Assembly: GCA_050291935.1 (NCBI GenBank)
Contig: JBNKKR010000009.1
Coordinates: forward strand, 38,998-102,997
DNA from: Desulfocapsa sp050291935
GTDB lineage: Bacteria > Desulfobacterota > Desulfobulbia > Desulfobulbales > Desulfocapsaceae
Length of the DNA stretch: 64,000 bases
Direction: 5' to 3'
The notes below the pieces were generated by a model. It worked only from the letters and a program-made list of their open reading frames with translations, was not told the DNA's origin and did no database searches. Positions within the stretch are counted from its first letter, which is position 1. Each line of letters opens with the position of its first letter. Shown one piece after another: positions 44,731-54,127 of the stretch. Both the position numbers and the translations under genes were made by a program.

Positions 44731-46419
44731 ATGAAAGTTCGCTCCATCAATAAGACCATTCGTTCAACAAAGCGCCTGGCAGAAATTATAAAAGTATTGT
44801 CTCGTTTTGGTTTTAAAGAGATCATTGTTGATTTGGGGCTTGATCGTTTTGGGGCAAAGAAAGGGGAACTTCCTGAGAGTGATGAGAGTGATACCCTCTC
44901 TTCCAGACCCTATCGGATGCGCAGGGTGCTGGAAGAACTTGGTCCAACGTACATTAAGCTTGGCCAAATCCTGGCCACTCGTCCCGACCTGATTCCGCCG
45001 GAATGGTCCAGGGAATTTAGAAATCTGCAAGACAATGTGGCCGCAGTTCCCTTTCAGGAGATTCAAACTGTTCTTGAAAGGGAATTCCCGGGCCGTCTTG
45101 ACACCCTTTTCGCAACCATCGACGAAACGCCTCTTGCGGCTGCTTCCATGGCTCAGGTACACAGGGCCACCCTCAAGAATGGTGCCAATGTAGTTCTAAA
45201 GGTGTTGCGTCCAGGTACGCGCAATCTTGTGGAAGAAGATATGGCCTTGCTTGAATGGCTGGCCCAATTTGTTGAGTCCTACTTTTCCAATCTTGGCTAC
45301 AGCCCCGTGGCCGTAGCCTCAGAATTTTCACGGGAACTCACAAAAGAGATGAATTTTCTTCAAGAATCCTTAGCGACAAATAGATTGCGACGCCATTTCC
45401 ATGACGACCCTGACATCACTTTCCCAAAGGTGTACCAAGAAAGCAGCACCCGCAATGTCCTCACCTTGGAAGAAATTAAAGGACGCCCTCTCTCTTCTGT
45501 TGACCCGGAAACATTAAGCAAAAAAGAACGAACAAAGATCGTAGCCAATGGCACCAACGCCGTCTTTAAACAATGTCTGCATTACGGTTTTTTCCATGCT
45601 GACCCCCATCCTGGGAATATTTTTTTACTCCCTGAACAGAAACTCTGTTTTATCGACTGCGGAATGACCGGACACCTTGATAAAAATACCGCAGAGCAAC
45701 TTGTGGATCTGGTGGCGGCAATCAGCCTTGGCGACAATAATAAACTTTGCCGGGTAATCATAGAACTCACCGGCGTTGATCCAGCCGTCACCGACAGGCG
45801 TGATTTCCGTTCAGATCTCACCGTTATGACCGCAACATTTCAGGATGCGGACCTAAAACAACTGGATATCACCAGATTATTATCAGATTTTTTTGCCATG
45901 CTGCAACAGTATCGCATTGTCTGCCCAAGTGATCTTATACTGCTCACCAAAGCCCTCACAACCATTGAAGGTGTTGCCGAACATTTTGCCCCCGACTTTA
46001 ACGTGCTCTCCCACGTTGAACCACAGATCAAGAAGGTGGTGAGTAAACGCTACGGTTTTGCTGCTCTTCGTCATCGTATGCAAAATAGCATTACTGATTA
46101 CACCGAATTACTGGAAAACCTGCCATCAGATGCCAGGCGGATTCTCGATCAGCTTCGTCACAACCGATTAACCTTGAACCTTGAAATGAAGCGCATCGAA
46201 CATCTTGCCGAAAAACTCGATTCATCCAGTAGACTTATGGGCATTTCCATGATTATTTCGGCACTGATTGTCGGCTCATCAATACTCATCCTCGCCGATT
46301 CCCTCTCAAATCGACAGGGCATCTTAGGTGTGGTGGGACTTATCGGATTACTGGGGGCAGGAATCTACTCGGCAGGCTTTGTAGTTTCGTTCCTGATACC
46401 GAAAAAGAAATCAAAATAA
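44731..46419 (+). CDS. ubiB: UbiB/ABC1 (AarF)-family atypical kinase
   Basis: The 562-residue protein has the UbiB-type kinase-like core: LGPTYIKLGQILATRPDLIP (KxGQ motif), LAAASMAQVHRATLKNG (Ala-rich loop) and GFFHADPHPGNIFL with FIDCGMTGHL as metal-binding aspartates. Two hydrophobic helices at the C-terminus (about 505-525, 535-555) anchor it in the membrane. UbiB members support quinone biosynthesis or distribution. Menaquinone is the likely quinone here. It is downstream of the HDOD gene and converges with tpiA. Confidence 0.93.
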   Translation: MKVRSINKTIRSTKRLAEIIKVLSRFGFKEIIVDLGLDRFGAKKGELPESDESDTLSSRPYRMRRVLEELGPTYIKLGQILATRPDLIPPEWSREFRNLQDNVAAVPFQEIQTVLEREFPGRLDTLFATIDETPLAAASMAQVHRATLKNGANVVLKVLRPGTRNLVEEDMALLEWLAQFVESYFSNLGYSPVAVASEFSRELTKEMNFLQESLATNRLRRHFHDDPDITFPKVYQESSTRNVLTLEEIKGRPLSSVDPETLSKKERTKIVANGTNAVFKQCLHYGFFHADPHPGNIFLLPEQKLCFIDCGMTGHLDKNTAEQLVDLVAAISLGDNNKLCRVIIELTGVDPAVTDRRDFRSDLTVMTATFQDADLKQLDITRLLSDFFAMLQQYRIVCPSDLILLTKALTTIEGVAEHFAPDFNVLSHVEPQIKKVVSKRYGFAALRHRMQNSITDYTELLENLPSDARRILDQLRHNRLTLNLEMKRIEHLAEKLDSSSRLMGISMIISALIVGSSILILADSLSNRQGILGVVGLIGLLGAGIYSAGFVVSFLIPKKKSK

Positions 46420-46439
46420 AGCAGTTATACACCGTTTTT

Positions 46440-47141
46440 TCAATCACCTATGGAAGCAGCAACTTTATTGCACAGGGTGGCAAAGCAGGCAGCATCCAAA
46501 CTGCTTTGCCCAACAAAAATGCCTGCAAGATTGGGAAGTGCTATATAGGCATCCGCATTTTCAACGGTCAATGAACCACCATAGATAATCGGTCGCGCTG
46601 GATGCACTTGACCAATAAACTGTGTCGCCTCGACAACCCGATCAACTGTTTCCGGAATCCTTGCAGTAACCGCTTCAACAGGCCCATAAGCAAGTAACAT
46701 CTCCTCGCAATCGATATCATGCAGGGCCGTTAACTGTGCCATGGCAAAGGGTTGGTCAATGCAGACAATGGGCTTTAATCCGGCATCAACGGTTTCCGCC
46801 ATTTTGTTGGCCGTATCCTGTGGAGTTTCACGAAAATAGCGTCTTCTTTCCGAATGCCCAATTATTACATAATCGACCATTCCCCGTACCATATCGGCGG
46901 CAACGGCCCCCGTGTAAGAACCTTTGGGAAAAGGAGAGACATCCTGAGCAGCCAAAAAAAGGTTTTTTATGTGTAGTGCCTGCACATATTCTGAAAGGGA
47001 ACAGAGGCAAACAAACGAAGGAGCAATAATTACTTCCAACCCATCGACTGGATTATAGCGGCTGGCAAACTCTGAAAACCAGGTCTGTGCATCAACTCTG
47101 TTTTTGTTACTTTTCCAATTGCCAACCACATACTTTTTCAT
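46440..47141 (-). CDS. Triosephosphate isomerase homologue lacking the catalytic glutamate
   Basis: The 233-residue protein is TIM-like: K10 in VGNWKSNKNR, catalytic-type H96 in IIGHSERRRYF and the phosphate-binding YGGSLTVENA. The catalytic loop, normally YEPVWAIGTG, reads AYGPVEAVTA, so the catalytic Glu is Gly153 (codon GGG at 46685-46683) and the loop-6 glycine-rich part is lost. The protein is about 15-20 residues short. It may be inactive, use E156, or have another function. It is last in the ychF-to-tpiA minus-strand run, behind a DUF167 gene. Confidence 0.85.
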   Translation of the reverse strand: MKKYVVGNWKSNKNRVDAQTWFSEFASRYNPVDGLEVIIAPSFVCLCSLSEYVQALHIKNLFLAAQDVSPFPKGSYTGAVAADMVRGMVDYVIIGHSERRRYFRETPQDTANKMAETVDAGLKPIVCIDQPFAMAQLTALHDIDCEEMLLAYGPVEAVTARIPETVDRVVEATQFIGQVHPARPIIYGGSLTVENADAYIALPNLAGIFVGQSSLDAACFATLCNKVAASIGD

Positions 47142-47193
47142 CCATCCCCCCTCAAAGATATCTTTTTAAAGGACAAAAAGCACAACGTACGTT

Positions 47194-47496
47194 TTACACC
47201 AAACTACTTTCTATCTGCAGTTGTATTGTGTGAAGTTCTGCATCATCAATCAAAATCGATTTTGTCCGTGATTGTAGACCATGTTTAATCGTGAAATTAC
47301 GTTTTTTCATGTCAAAAAATGAGGCGAGAAATGTGAGCACCGCCCTGTTGGCTTTTCCATCAACCGGTGGAGAGGCAATGGCCAACTTCATGGCATCACC
47401 ATGGATTCCGACAAATGCGTTTTTTTTTGACTTGGGTTGAACGTACAAACGTAACAGCAAACGCCCATCTTTGTACCGGGACAAGTAACTCATCAC
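47194..47496 (-). CDS. DUF167 (YggU) family protein
   Basis: This 100-residue protein matches the YggU/DUF167 fold: RLYVQPKSKKNAFVG, then the conserved ASPPVDGKANRAVLTFLA, and ending with a variable tail. The function is unknown. The family often lies next to YggT, as it nearly does here (with the DivIVA-like gene between). It is 16 bp downstream of the DivIVA-like gene. Confidence 0.93.
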   Translation of the reverse strand: MMSYLSRYKDGRLLLRLYVQPKSKKNAFVGIHGDAMKLAIASPPVDGKANRAVLTFLASFFDMKKRNFTIKHGLQSRTKSILIDDAELHTIQLQIESSLV

Positions 47497-47512
47497 TCAC
47501 CGTAGGCGTAGT

Positions 47513-48517
47513 TCACACCTCAGGGGCCTCTCCATCATCAAGCCTAAACATCTCAGCAAGAGTTGCCTCATCCTCTTCCTGTCTTTCATCCACACCGTTT
47601 TTAAGAAGCGATTCAAGGGCCTTTTCTTCAAGGGAAAGCTCATCTGCATCCCACTTTTGTCCAGCAGCGATAGAGCCATCTTCGTTGAGGGGAATCTTTT
47701 GGAACAGCTCCTGTCCATCATCCTCATCTCCATCGATATCCTCCTCTTTGGCTAGATGCGCTTCGTCTTCCTCGTCCTCTGGGAAGAAAACATCAATGGT
47801 TTCCAGATAGTTTTCAAGCAAGGCCTTTACTTCTGCTCTAGCTGTACTTTTTTTATCTTCCAACGCTTGTATTTCACGGGGCAGACGTTCAAGCTCTTCC
47901 TGGGCATCCTCTCTGATCCGTTCTATCTCAGCCTTTGCTTCCTCAACGATCTCCTGAGCTTCAATCTGACTCTTTTCCTTTAAATCTTCCGCAAAACGCT
48001 GCGCTGTGGCTAAGGCAGATTTGAAATCTATTTCTTCTTTCTTGAGCTCTCCGATCTGCTCCTTGAGAAGATCATTTTTATTTCGAAGACTTTCCGACTC
48101 AGCTTGTGCGCCTTTAAGGGCCTTTTCCACTTCTTCTTTGGCCGCTTCTACAGCGCTCACCTCTTCATCACGCTCAAGGTTTTCCTGTTCAATGTCCGCG
48201 ATACGGAGCTGCAACTCTTCATTTTCTTTTGTAAGCTCAAGAAGTTGTTCTTCTTTCTGAGCGCAACTTTCCTTTAGCTCGCGAGAAATTTTCCTGGTAA
48301 ACGCCATGTCCGTTGCCAGTGAATTGCTGTATTCCTCAGAAGAGGCTTTCGCCTCATGAAGCCCCACAAGTTCTTCTTCATATTCTTTACACTTCTCTTG
48401 CAATTCAAAATATTTATCCGCTAGAACCTCTAGATAATCCTTTACTTCTATCGGATCATAGCCTCTAAATTTTACTTCAAATTCCTGATCTTTAATAAGT
48501 TGTGGAGTTAAAGTCAT
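47513..48517 (-). CDS. DivIVA-domain coiled-coil protein
   Basis: The 334-residue acidic protein starts with a DivIVA-type N-terminal membrane-binding motif: MTLTPQLIKDQEFEVKFRGY-DPIEVKDYLEV, then a long heptad-rich coiled coil (about residues 30-235) and an acidic C-terminal region. DivIVA proteins mark negative membrane curvature at poles and septa in Gram-positives, and related proteins occur in some delta-type bacteria. The neighbouring YggT and DUF167 genes are the partners seen in ylm-type division clusters, which supports a polar or septal role. Confidence 0.88.
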   Translation of the reverse strand: MTLTPQLIKDQEFEVKFRGYDPIEVKDYLEVLADKYFELQEKCKEYEEELVGLHEAKASSEEYSNSLATDMAFTRKISRELKESCAQKEEQLLELTKENEELQLRIADIEQENLERDEEVSAVEAAKEEVEKALKGAQAESESLRNKNDLLKEQIGELKKEEIDFKSALATAQRFAEDLKEKSQIEAQEIVEEAKAEIERIREDAQEELERLPREIQALEDKKSTARAEVKALLENYLETIDVFFPEDEEDEAHLAKEEDIDGDEDDGQELFQKIPLNEDGSIAAGQKWDADELSLEEKALESLLKNGVDERQEEDEATLAEMFRLDDGEAPEV

Positions 48518-48614
48518 TTGCTATCTCCTGCAAGAAAAAACCACTTATCCGTGTCTGCCATAAAGAAACCATTTTCCTTTGGAACACCACTGGAGAAGAA
48601 TTGAGTAGCAGATC

Positions 48615-48917
48615 CTACATGGCCAACTGTTTTAAGGTTGGCACCAGAAAACTCTGCAAAAACATAATCGCCATAATGAGTATCATCGGCGAAAAATCTA
48701 TCCCCCCCATACTCATGGGGAGCACTCTTCGAATTCGACTGAGCAATGGCTCAGTCGCCTCATACAAAAACCGAACGATTGGATTATACGGATCGGCATT
48801 AACCCAGGAAATCACGGCTCGTCCAACGATGATCCACATATACATTGTAAGCAAAAAATCGAGTAACTGCGCGATTGCCATCATAAAATTATTAACAACA
48901 AACATTAAAAACTCCAA
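48615..48917 (-). CDS. YggT-family membrane protein
   Basis: The 100-residue protein has two hydrophobic halves (residues 5-30 and 65-90) with MYMWIIVGRAVISWVNADPYNPIVRFLYEATEPLL in the middle, of which VISWV-NADP-NPIV is the YggT signature. Members of the family (YlmG, CcdA-like) affect division or membrane-protein assembly. It lies 18 bp after metG and 97 bp before the DivIVA-like gene on the minus strand. Confidence 0.93.
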   Translation of the reverse strand: MEFLMFVVNNFMMAIAQLLDFLLTMYMWIIVGRAVISWVNADPYNPIVRFLYEATEPLLSRIRRVLPMSMGGIDFSPMILIMAIMFLQSFLVPTLKQLAM

Positions 48918-48935
48918 ATCTATTTTTTGTCGCCT

Positions 48936-50861
48936 CTACGCCACCTTTGCACCCGGTGATACGTTGTCTGCAACAGAAGAAAGAACTAAGCGGCTCTTGC
49001 CATTTTCTTCAACTTTTGCGGCAAGTACCATCCCCTGCGATTCCACTCCCATTAAGCGCACCGGTTTTAAGTTTGCAACGATCAATACCTGTCTTCCAAT
49101 GAGTTCACCTGGCGTATAGTGCTCTGCAATACCTGCAACGATTATGCGTTTTTCAGGCGCCAAGGCAGTGAGCTTGAGCAAACGATCAGATTTTGCAATT
49201 GGCTCTGCTGCGATAATCTCCGCCACCCGCAAATCAAGCTTGCCAAACGTATCAAAGCTAACAAGTCCATCCACGTTTTCAACGGTGGATTCTTTCTTTT
49301 TTTTGTCCTGTTTTTTGGGGGGCTGCTTTTTATTCTTCTTTTCCATTCTCGGGAATAGGGCGTCAATTTTTTTCACCGTTGAGCCCACAGGCAAGCCACC
49401 CCAAGTTGATCTAGCAAGGGAAGACACAAGTGGGTCACTTGCTACAATCCCAAGCCCCTCAGCCATCTTCTTACAAGTTCCAGGCATCACCGGTTGTAAA
49501 AGCAGCGTGAGTATTCGCAGTGTTTCATGCAAATTATAGAGTACCGTAAACAGACGCGCTTCTCCATCAGAGCTCCCTGCAAGACTCCACGGCTCATTGT
49601 TAACAATATATTTGTTAGCCATACTGATAAGCTCCCAAACGGCCGCAAGTGCCCGGTGAAACTGAAAGCCTGCCATATTCTCTTTATACGTTTCTATTAC
49701 TTTTTCTGCAAGATCAGCTAACTCTTTATCATCACAGGTTTTATCAGGAGCAGGTACCACACCCTTACAATATTTGAGCAACATTGCCGTGGATCTGCTA
49801 TATAAATTCCCTAAATCATTAGCAAGATCAGAATTTTTCCTGGCAACTATGGCCTCTGAACTAAACGAGGAGTCCAGGCCAAAAGACATCTCTCGTAATG
49901 TGAAATAGCGCAGACTGTCCACTCCATATTCCTCGATCAGTTCTGCAGGTCGCACCACATTGCCAATGCTTTTTGACATTTTTGTCTCATCCACATTCCA
50001 GTAGCCATGGACATGTAACTTTTTATACAGTGGCAGCCCCATGGACAAAATCATGGTGGGCCAATAGATTGCGTGAGGCTTTAGGATATCCTTGGCGATA
50101 ACATGTTCGGCCACGTCCCAGTATGCTGAAAATTGTTCACCATTCGGATAGCCCAATCCTGTTAAATAGTTAATAAGTGCATCAAACCAGACATAGGTAA
50201 CAAATGAATCATCAAAAGGGAGGGGAATTCCCCAGGTGAGCCTTGAAGTAGGCCGTGAAATACAAAGATCCTCCAAGGGTTCACTCAAAAAAGAGAGCAC
50301 CTCATTTCGATACCGTTCAGGGCTAATAAAGGTCGGGTTTGACTCAATATGATCAATCAACTGCTGCTGATACTTTGACATCCTGAAAAAATAATTCTGC
50401 TCCGTTATCTCATCAGGTACAGTTTGATGGTCCGGACACTTTCCATTTATCAATTCTTTCTCGGTTAAAAACCGCTCACAACCTGTACAGTATAATCCGG
50501 TATACTCATCAAAATAGATATCTCCCTGATCATACACCTGCTGCAAGATTTGCTGCACTGTTGCGATATGATCCTTATCCGTTGTTCTTATAAAGTTATC
50601 CGGTTGTATATCAAGCGTTGGCCAACTCTTTTTAAACATTGCACTGATACGATCCACATACTCTTTAGGGCTTAGCCCTTCTTTTGCAGCAGCTTCAGCA
50701 ATCTTATCGCCATGCTCGTCTGTTCCAGTTTGAAAACGTACCGTATCGCCAGTTAGCCTGCGAAACCGACTATAGGTATCAGCGATAATGGTGGTGTAGG
50801 CATGTCCCAAATGTGGCTGTGCATTTACATAGTATATGGGGGTCGTTATATAGGTCGTCAT
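48936..50861 (-). CDS. metG: Methionyl-tRNA synthetase
   Basis: The 641-residue class I synthetase charges initiator and elongator tRNA-Met. It has the HIGH-type motif PHLGHAYTTIIADTYSR, a zinc-binding knuckle with CTGCERFLTEKELINGKCPDH, and KMSKS in VDETKMSKSIGNVV. A Lys-rich linker (residues about 515-535) joins a C-terminal EMAPII/Trbp111-type tRNA-binding domain starting at FGKLDLRVAEI. It follows ricT by 4 bp. Confidence 0.97.
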   Translation of the reverse strand: MTTYITTPIYYVNAQPHLGHAYTTIIADTYSRFRRLTGDTVRFQTGTDEHGDKIAEAAAKEGLSPKEYVDRISAMFKKSWPTLDIQPDNFIRTTDKDHIATVQQILQQVYDQGDIYFDEYTGLYCTGCERFLTEKELINGKCPDHQTVPDEITEQNYFFRMSKYQQQLIDHIESNPTFISPERYRNEVLSFLSEPLEDLCISRPTSRLTWGIPLPFDDSFVTYVWFDALINYLTGLGYPNGEQFSAYWDVAEHVIAKDILKPHAIYWPTMILSMGLPLYKKLHVHGYWNVDETKMSKSIGNVVRPAELIEEYGVDSLRYFTLREMSFGLDSSFSSEAIVARKNSDLANDLGNLYSRSTAMLLKYCKGVVPAPDKTCDDKELADLAEKVIETYKENMAGFQFHRALAAVWELISMANKYIVNNEPWSLAGSSDGEARLFTVLYNLHETLRILTLLLQPVMPGTCKKMAEGLGIVASDPLVSSLARSTWGGLPVGSTVKKIDALFPRMEKKNKKQPPKKQDKKKKESTVENVDGLVSFDTFGKLDLRVAEIIAAEPIAKSDRLLKLTALAPEKRIIVAGIAEHYTPGELIGRQVLIVANLKPVRLMGVESQGMVLAAKVEENGKSRLVLSSVADNVSPGAKVA

Positions 50862-50865
50862 GGTT

Positions 50866-51732
50866 TTATTTTTTTTCTGATTTCTTTTTTTTATCTGGTT
50901 TCACCGGTACAGCTCTCTGCCATTCTTGTACGTCCCATAACTTAAGCTCTCCTTCTTCATTGGCCACCAGTATGGAACGCTGCAGTGGATTTTGCCTTCG
51001 CACACGATAGTGCTGACCGTCAAGCTCTAACTTTTTGCCAGGTTTGGGCAGGCCTTTTCGCTCTCTTTTATAGGTTTCAAACTCATAGGTTAAACAACAT
51101 AGAAGTCTATTACAAACTCCGGAAATTTTAGCAGGATTTAAGGGTAGATCTTGCTCTTTAGCCATCTTTATGGATACCGAATCAAACTTTTTCATATATC
51201 CTGAACAACAGAGTTCACGGCCACAGGTGCCAAGCCCGCCCAGCATCTTTGTTTCGTGGCGCACTCCCACCTGGCGCATCTCTACCCGAGTCCTAAATTC
51301 TTGAACGAGATCCTTAACCAATGCTCTAAAATCCACTCGTTTATCGGCAGTAAAATAAAAAATCATTTTACTGCCATTAAAGAAGCGTTCAACACGTACC
51401 ATGCTCATTTGCAAGGCATGTTTTGCAATCAGTTCCTTACAGGTGGAAAAAGCCTTTTTTTCTTCCAACGGAATAGTTGCATAGCGTTTACACTCATCAG
51501 TTGAAGCACGCCTCAGCAGTTCATATGATGCCTTTCGCTCACACTCAAAATCCCGACAAGCCGGTGCACTACCGACAACAAAGGCCGGCTCTAAGCCGTC
51601 CTCCCCCCGCACCATAACAACTTCTTCCGGCCGAAGGTTCCCAAGCGTTGACGAGGCGGTAAACTGCTGCCCTTCCTTGCGAAAACGAATGGAATAATAG
51701 TATTGCAGCGTTTCTTCGTTTGCTTCTTCCAT
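50866..51732 (-). CDS. ricT: PSP1-domain protein of the RicT/YaaT family
   Basis: This is a 288-residue protein with the PSP1 domain and conserved cysteine pairs in GTCGRELCCSGYM and GVCNRLLCCLTYE. The Cys residues bind [4Fe-4S] clusters in the B. subtilis RicAFT complex, which affects RNase Y. A Lys-rich tail ends the protein. I start it at ATG 51732; a TTG at 51768 in frame would add 12 residues and cannot be excluded. The ychF-holB-ricT-metG order is conserved in many bacteria. Confidence 0.88.
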   Translation of the reverse strand: MEEANEETLQYYYSIRFRKEGQQFTASSTLGNLRPEEVVMVRGEDGLEPAFVVGSAPACRDFECERKASYELLRRASTDECKRYATIPLEEKKAFSTCKELIAKHALQMSMVRVERFFNGSKMIFYFTADKRVDFRALVKDLVQEFRTRVEMRQVGVRHETKMLGGLGTCGRELCCSGYMKKFDSVSIKMAKEQDLPLNPAKISGVCNRLLCCLTYEFETYKRERKGLPKPGKKLELDGQHYRVRRQNPLQRSILVANEEGELKLWDVQEWQRAVPVKPDKKKKSEKK

Positions 51733-51835
51733 AATATGTAACACTCTACCAAAAGGCCTTCCAGGCAACTATACCTGTCACACCTTATCAAAAAAAATCA
51801 AGACATTAAGAAGTTGCTACCCAATGCCTGGAAAG

Positions 51836-52795
51836 CTATTTAAGCAATTGAAAAAGGAGTACCTCACAAACGAGTGTTCGATTACAATTTCTCAAAAGCT
51901 CTTTCTCCGCACGGTTTACGGCATTTAACTTAGCAAAAATTCGTTTAGAATTCCACTCTTTCTGCATTTTTGGGCCATCAACCCATCTCTCTTTTCCACA
52001 AACAGCAAGAAGACCATCTCGTAACCACAACCGAACAAGCCCTAAAAGCTGGGGCAATTTCTCTTTTAGGGTAGCCATCTTATCGGCAAGCAATAACAAC
52101 CGACCCGTTTCAGCTTCATTTTTACTTGCTGCATCCCCAAGAAAAGCAATCAGTTCATCACGAAGCGCAATAACATCTTCAAGGTAAAGCATCAACCCCT
52201 TTCCAGGACTCCCTTCCCCAAGGCAGGCAAGCATCTTTGCCGTTGTTTCCGGCATCTCCCGTTCCTGAGCCACTATTATTTGTACCGTTTCCTCCACAGT
52301 AAGAGAATAAAATGGAACCACCTGGCATCTGGAAAGAATTGTCTGGATGACGTTCGCCGCAGAGTCAGCCGTCAAAATCAAGATATTATTCTCTGGTGGC
52401 TCTTCCAATGTCTTTAACAGACTATTCGCTGCCTCATGGCGCATGGCATGCACATCTTCTATGAGAACCACTCTATTTTTCGCCTCATACGGAGCAAAAG
52501 AAAGCGCTTTTATAAGCTCTCGTATCTGGTCTATTTTGATGCTTCCCTTTTCAGGGGCAATAAGGATAAAATCGGGATGCCCATCCACCGCCATTTTTTT
52601 ACAGGAAGCACACTGGCCACAGCTTGCAAAACTGTGCCGGTCGCTACAATTAATCAGCGTCGCAAACCTTTTGGCAAAAAGCTTTTTACCAACACCTTCA
52701 GGCCCCTGAAACAAATATGCATGGGCCAAACGATCCGCCGTGATACTTCTTGCAAGAAATTTTTTGGCCCGTTTCTGTCCTACAATCTGTTGCAT
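51836..52795 (-). CDS. holB: DNA polymerase III subunit delta'
   Basis: This 319-residue clamp-loader subunit has an AAA+ fold with a P-loop in FQGPEGVGKKLFAKRFA, where the usual GKT/S is GKK, a zinc module with CSDRHSFASCGQCASCKK, and sensor-1 and SRC motifs (LILTADSAANVIQTILSRCQV). The SRC arginine finger is conserved. It lies after ychF and before ricT. Confidence 0.92.
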   Translation of the reverse strand: MQQIVGQKRAKKFLARSITADRLAHAYLFQGPEGVGKKLFAKRFATLINCSDRHSFASCGQCASCKKMAVDGHPDFILIAPEKGSIKIDQIRELIKALSFAPYEAKNRVVLIEDVHAMRHEAANSLLKTLEEPPENNILILTADSAANVIQTILSRCQVVPFYSLTVEETVQIIVAQEREMPETTAKMLACLGEGSPGKGLMLYLEDVIALRDELIAFLGDAASKNEAETGRLLLLADKMATLKEKLPQLLGLVRLWLRDGLLAVCGKERWVDGPKMQKEWNSKRIFAKLNAVNRAEKELLRNCNRTLVCEVLLFQLLK

Positions 52796-52848
52796 CGTAT
52801 CGGTAAATAAGTGCTCTTTATTTTTTGTCTGTTAGGGGAGAAAGCCTA

Positions 52849-53946
52849 TTACACATTAAAACGAAAGTTCATACAGTCACCATCTACTACAACATACTCT
52901 TTCCCTTCAGATCGCATTAGCCCCTTCTCTTTTGCTCCACTTTCACCACCACAGGCGACGAAATCATCATAGGCAATGGTTTCCGCACGGATAAATCCCC
53001 GTTCAAAATCGGAATGAATTTTGCCAGCCGCTCCCGGTGCCTTTGTCCCTTTTTTGATGGTCCAGGCCCGAGTCTCTTTTTCACCAACGGTAAAATAGGT
53101 CAACAAACCCAAAAGGGCATATCCTGCCGCAATTAACCGATTAAGCCCGGGCTCTTCCATCCCCATATCAGCTAAAAATTCCTGTTGTTCCTCCGTTTCT
53201 AATTGACTCAGCTCTTGTTCTATGGATCCGGCAATAACTACTATTCCATCTCCATCTTTTTGAGCAAGCTCTTCAAGGATACGTACATAGTCGTTACCGC
53301 TTATCACATCCTCCTCTTCTACATTGGCCACATACAAAACAGGTTTATCGGTGAGTAGCGCCATCTCTTTTGTGAGCTCTCTTTCCATATCCCCGTCCTT
53401 TGCCACACTTCTGACAAACTGTCCGCTATCCAATGCGTCCCGCAGCCGGGTCAAAAACAGTACTTGCGCTTTAAACTTCTTGTCTCCTGATTTGGCAAGA
53501 CTCTCGGCCTTTTTTAACCGTTTTTCCACAGTTTCCAAATCAGCCAGAATCAGTTCCATATTGATCACATCCCGGTCACGGGCAGGATCAATGCTTCCAT
53601 CTACGTGCACAACATTCTCATCCTCAAAACAGCGCACCACATGGACAATTGCATCCACCTGTCGAATATGCCCCAAAAACTGATTTCCCAGTCCCTCTCC
53701 TTGACTTGCGCCTTTCACAAGACCTGCAATATCCACAAACTCCATCTGGGTTGGGACTTTATTTTTTGTCTTTGCCATTGCAGCCAGTATATCAAGGCGC
53801 TTATCCGGAACGGGTACAATGCCGACATTTGGCTCTATTGTACAAAAGGGATAATTTTCCGCATCAATACCAGCAGCAGTTAATGCATTAAAAATAGTGG
53901 ACTTTCCAACATTTGGCAGCCCAACAATACCACAACAAAAACCCAT
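52849..53946 (-). CDS. ychF: Redox-regulated ATPase/GTPase YchF (Obg family)
   Basis: The 365-residue P-loop protein has GIVGLPNVGKSTIFNALT (G1), DIAGLVKGASQGEGLGNQFL (G3), and in place of NKxD the segment YVANVEEEDV, matching the YchF loss of guanine specificity. A TGS domain sits at the C-terminus (TYFTVGEKETRAWTIKKGTKAPGAAG...). YchF binds ribosomes and ATP. It heads the ychF-holB-ricT-metG-yggT-divIVA-DUF167-tpiA run. Confidence 0.97.
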   Translation of the reverse strand: MGFCCGIVGLPNVGKSTIFNALTAAGIDAENYPFCTIEPNVGIVPVPDKRLDILAAMAKTKNKVPTQMEFVDIAGLVKGASQGEGLGNQFLGHIRQVDAIVHVVRCFEDENVVHVDGSIDPARDRDVINMELILADLETVEKRLKKAESLAKSGDKKFKAQVLFLTRLRDALDSGQFVRSVAKDGDMERELTKEMALLTDKPVLYVANVEEEDVISGNDYVRILEELAQKDGDGIVVIAGSIEQELSQLETEEQQEFLADMGMEEPGLNRLIAAGYALLGLLTYFTVGEKETRAWTIKKGTKAPGAAGKIHSDFERGFIRAETIAYDDFVACGGESGAKEKGLMRSEGKEYVVVDGDCMNFRFNV

Positions 53947-54127
53947 ATATTTACTCCAAATTTTGCTTTATTATTGTAAGGTAGTGTTTGATCGGTCAAT
54001 ATATACTCTTTTTAAGTATTGTTTGATAACAATGATGATATACCAGCACCAAGAACCCATATAACCACAATGTAACCAGGCAGTATACCCTGCTACAGAA
54101 GAAATTGCCCTCATAAAAAGGAATGCT

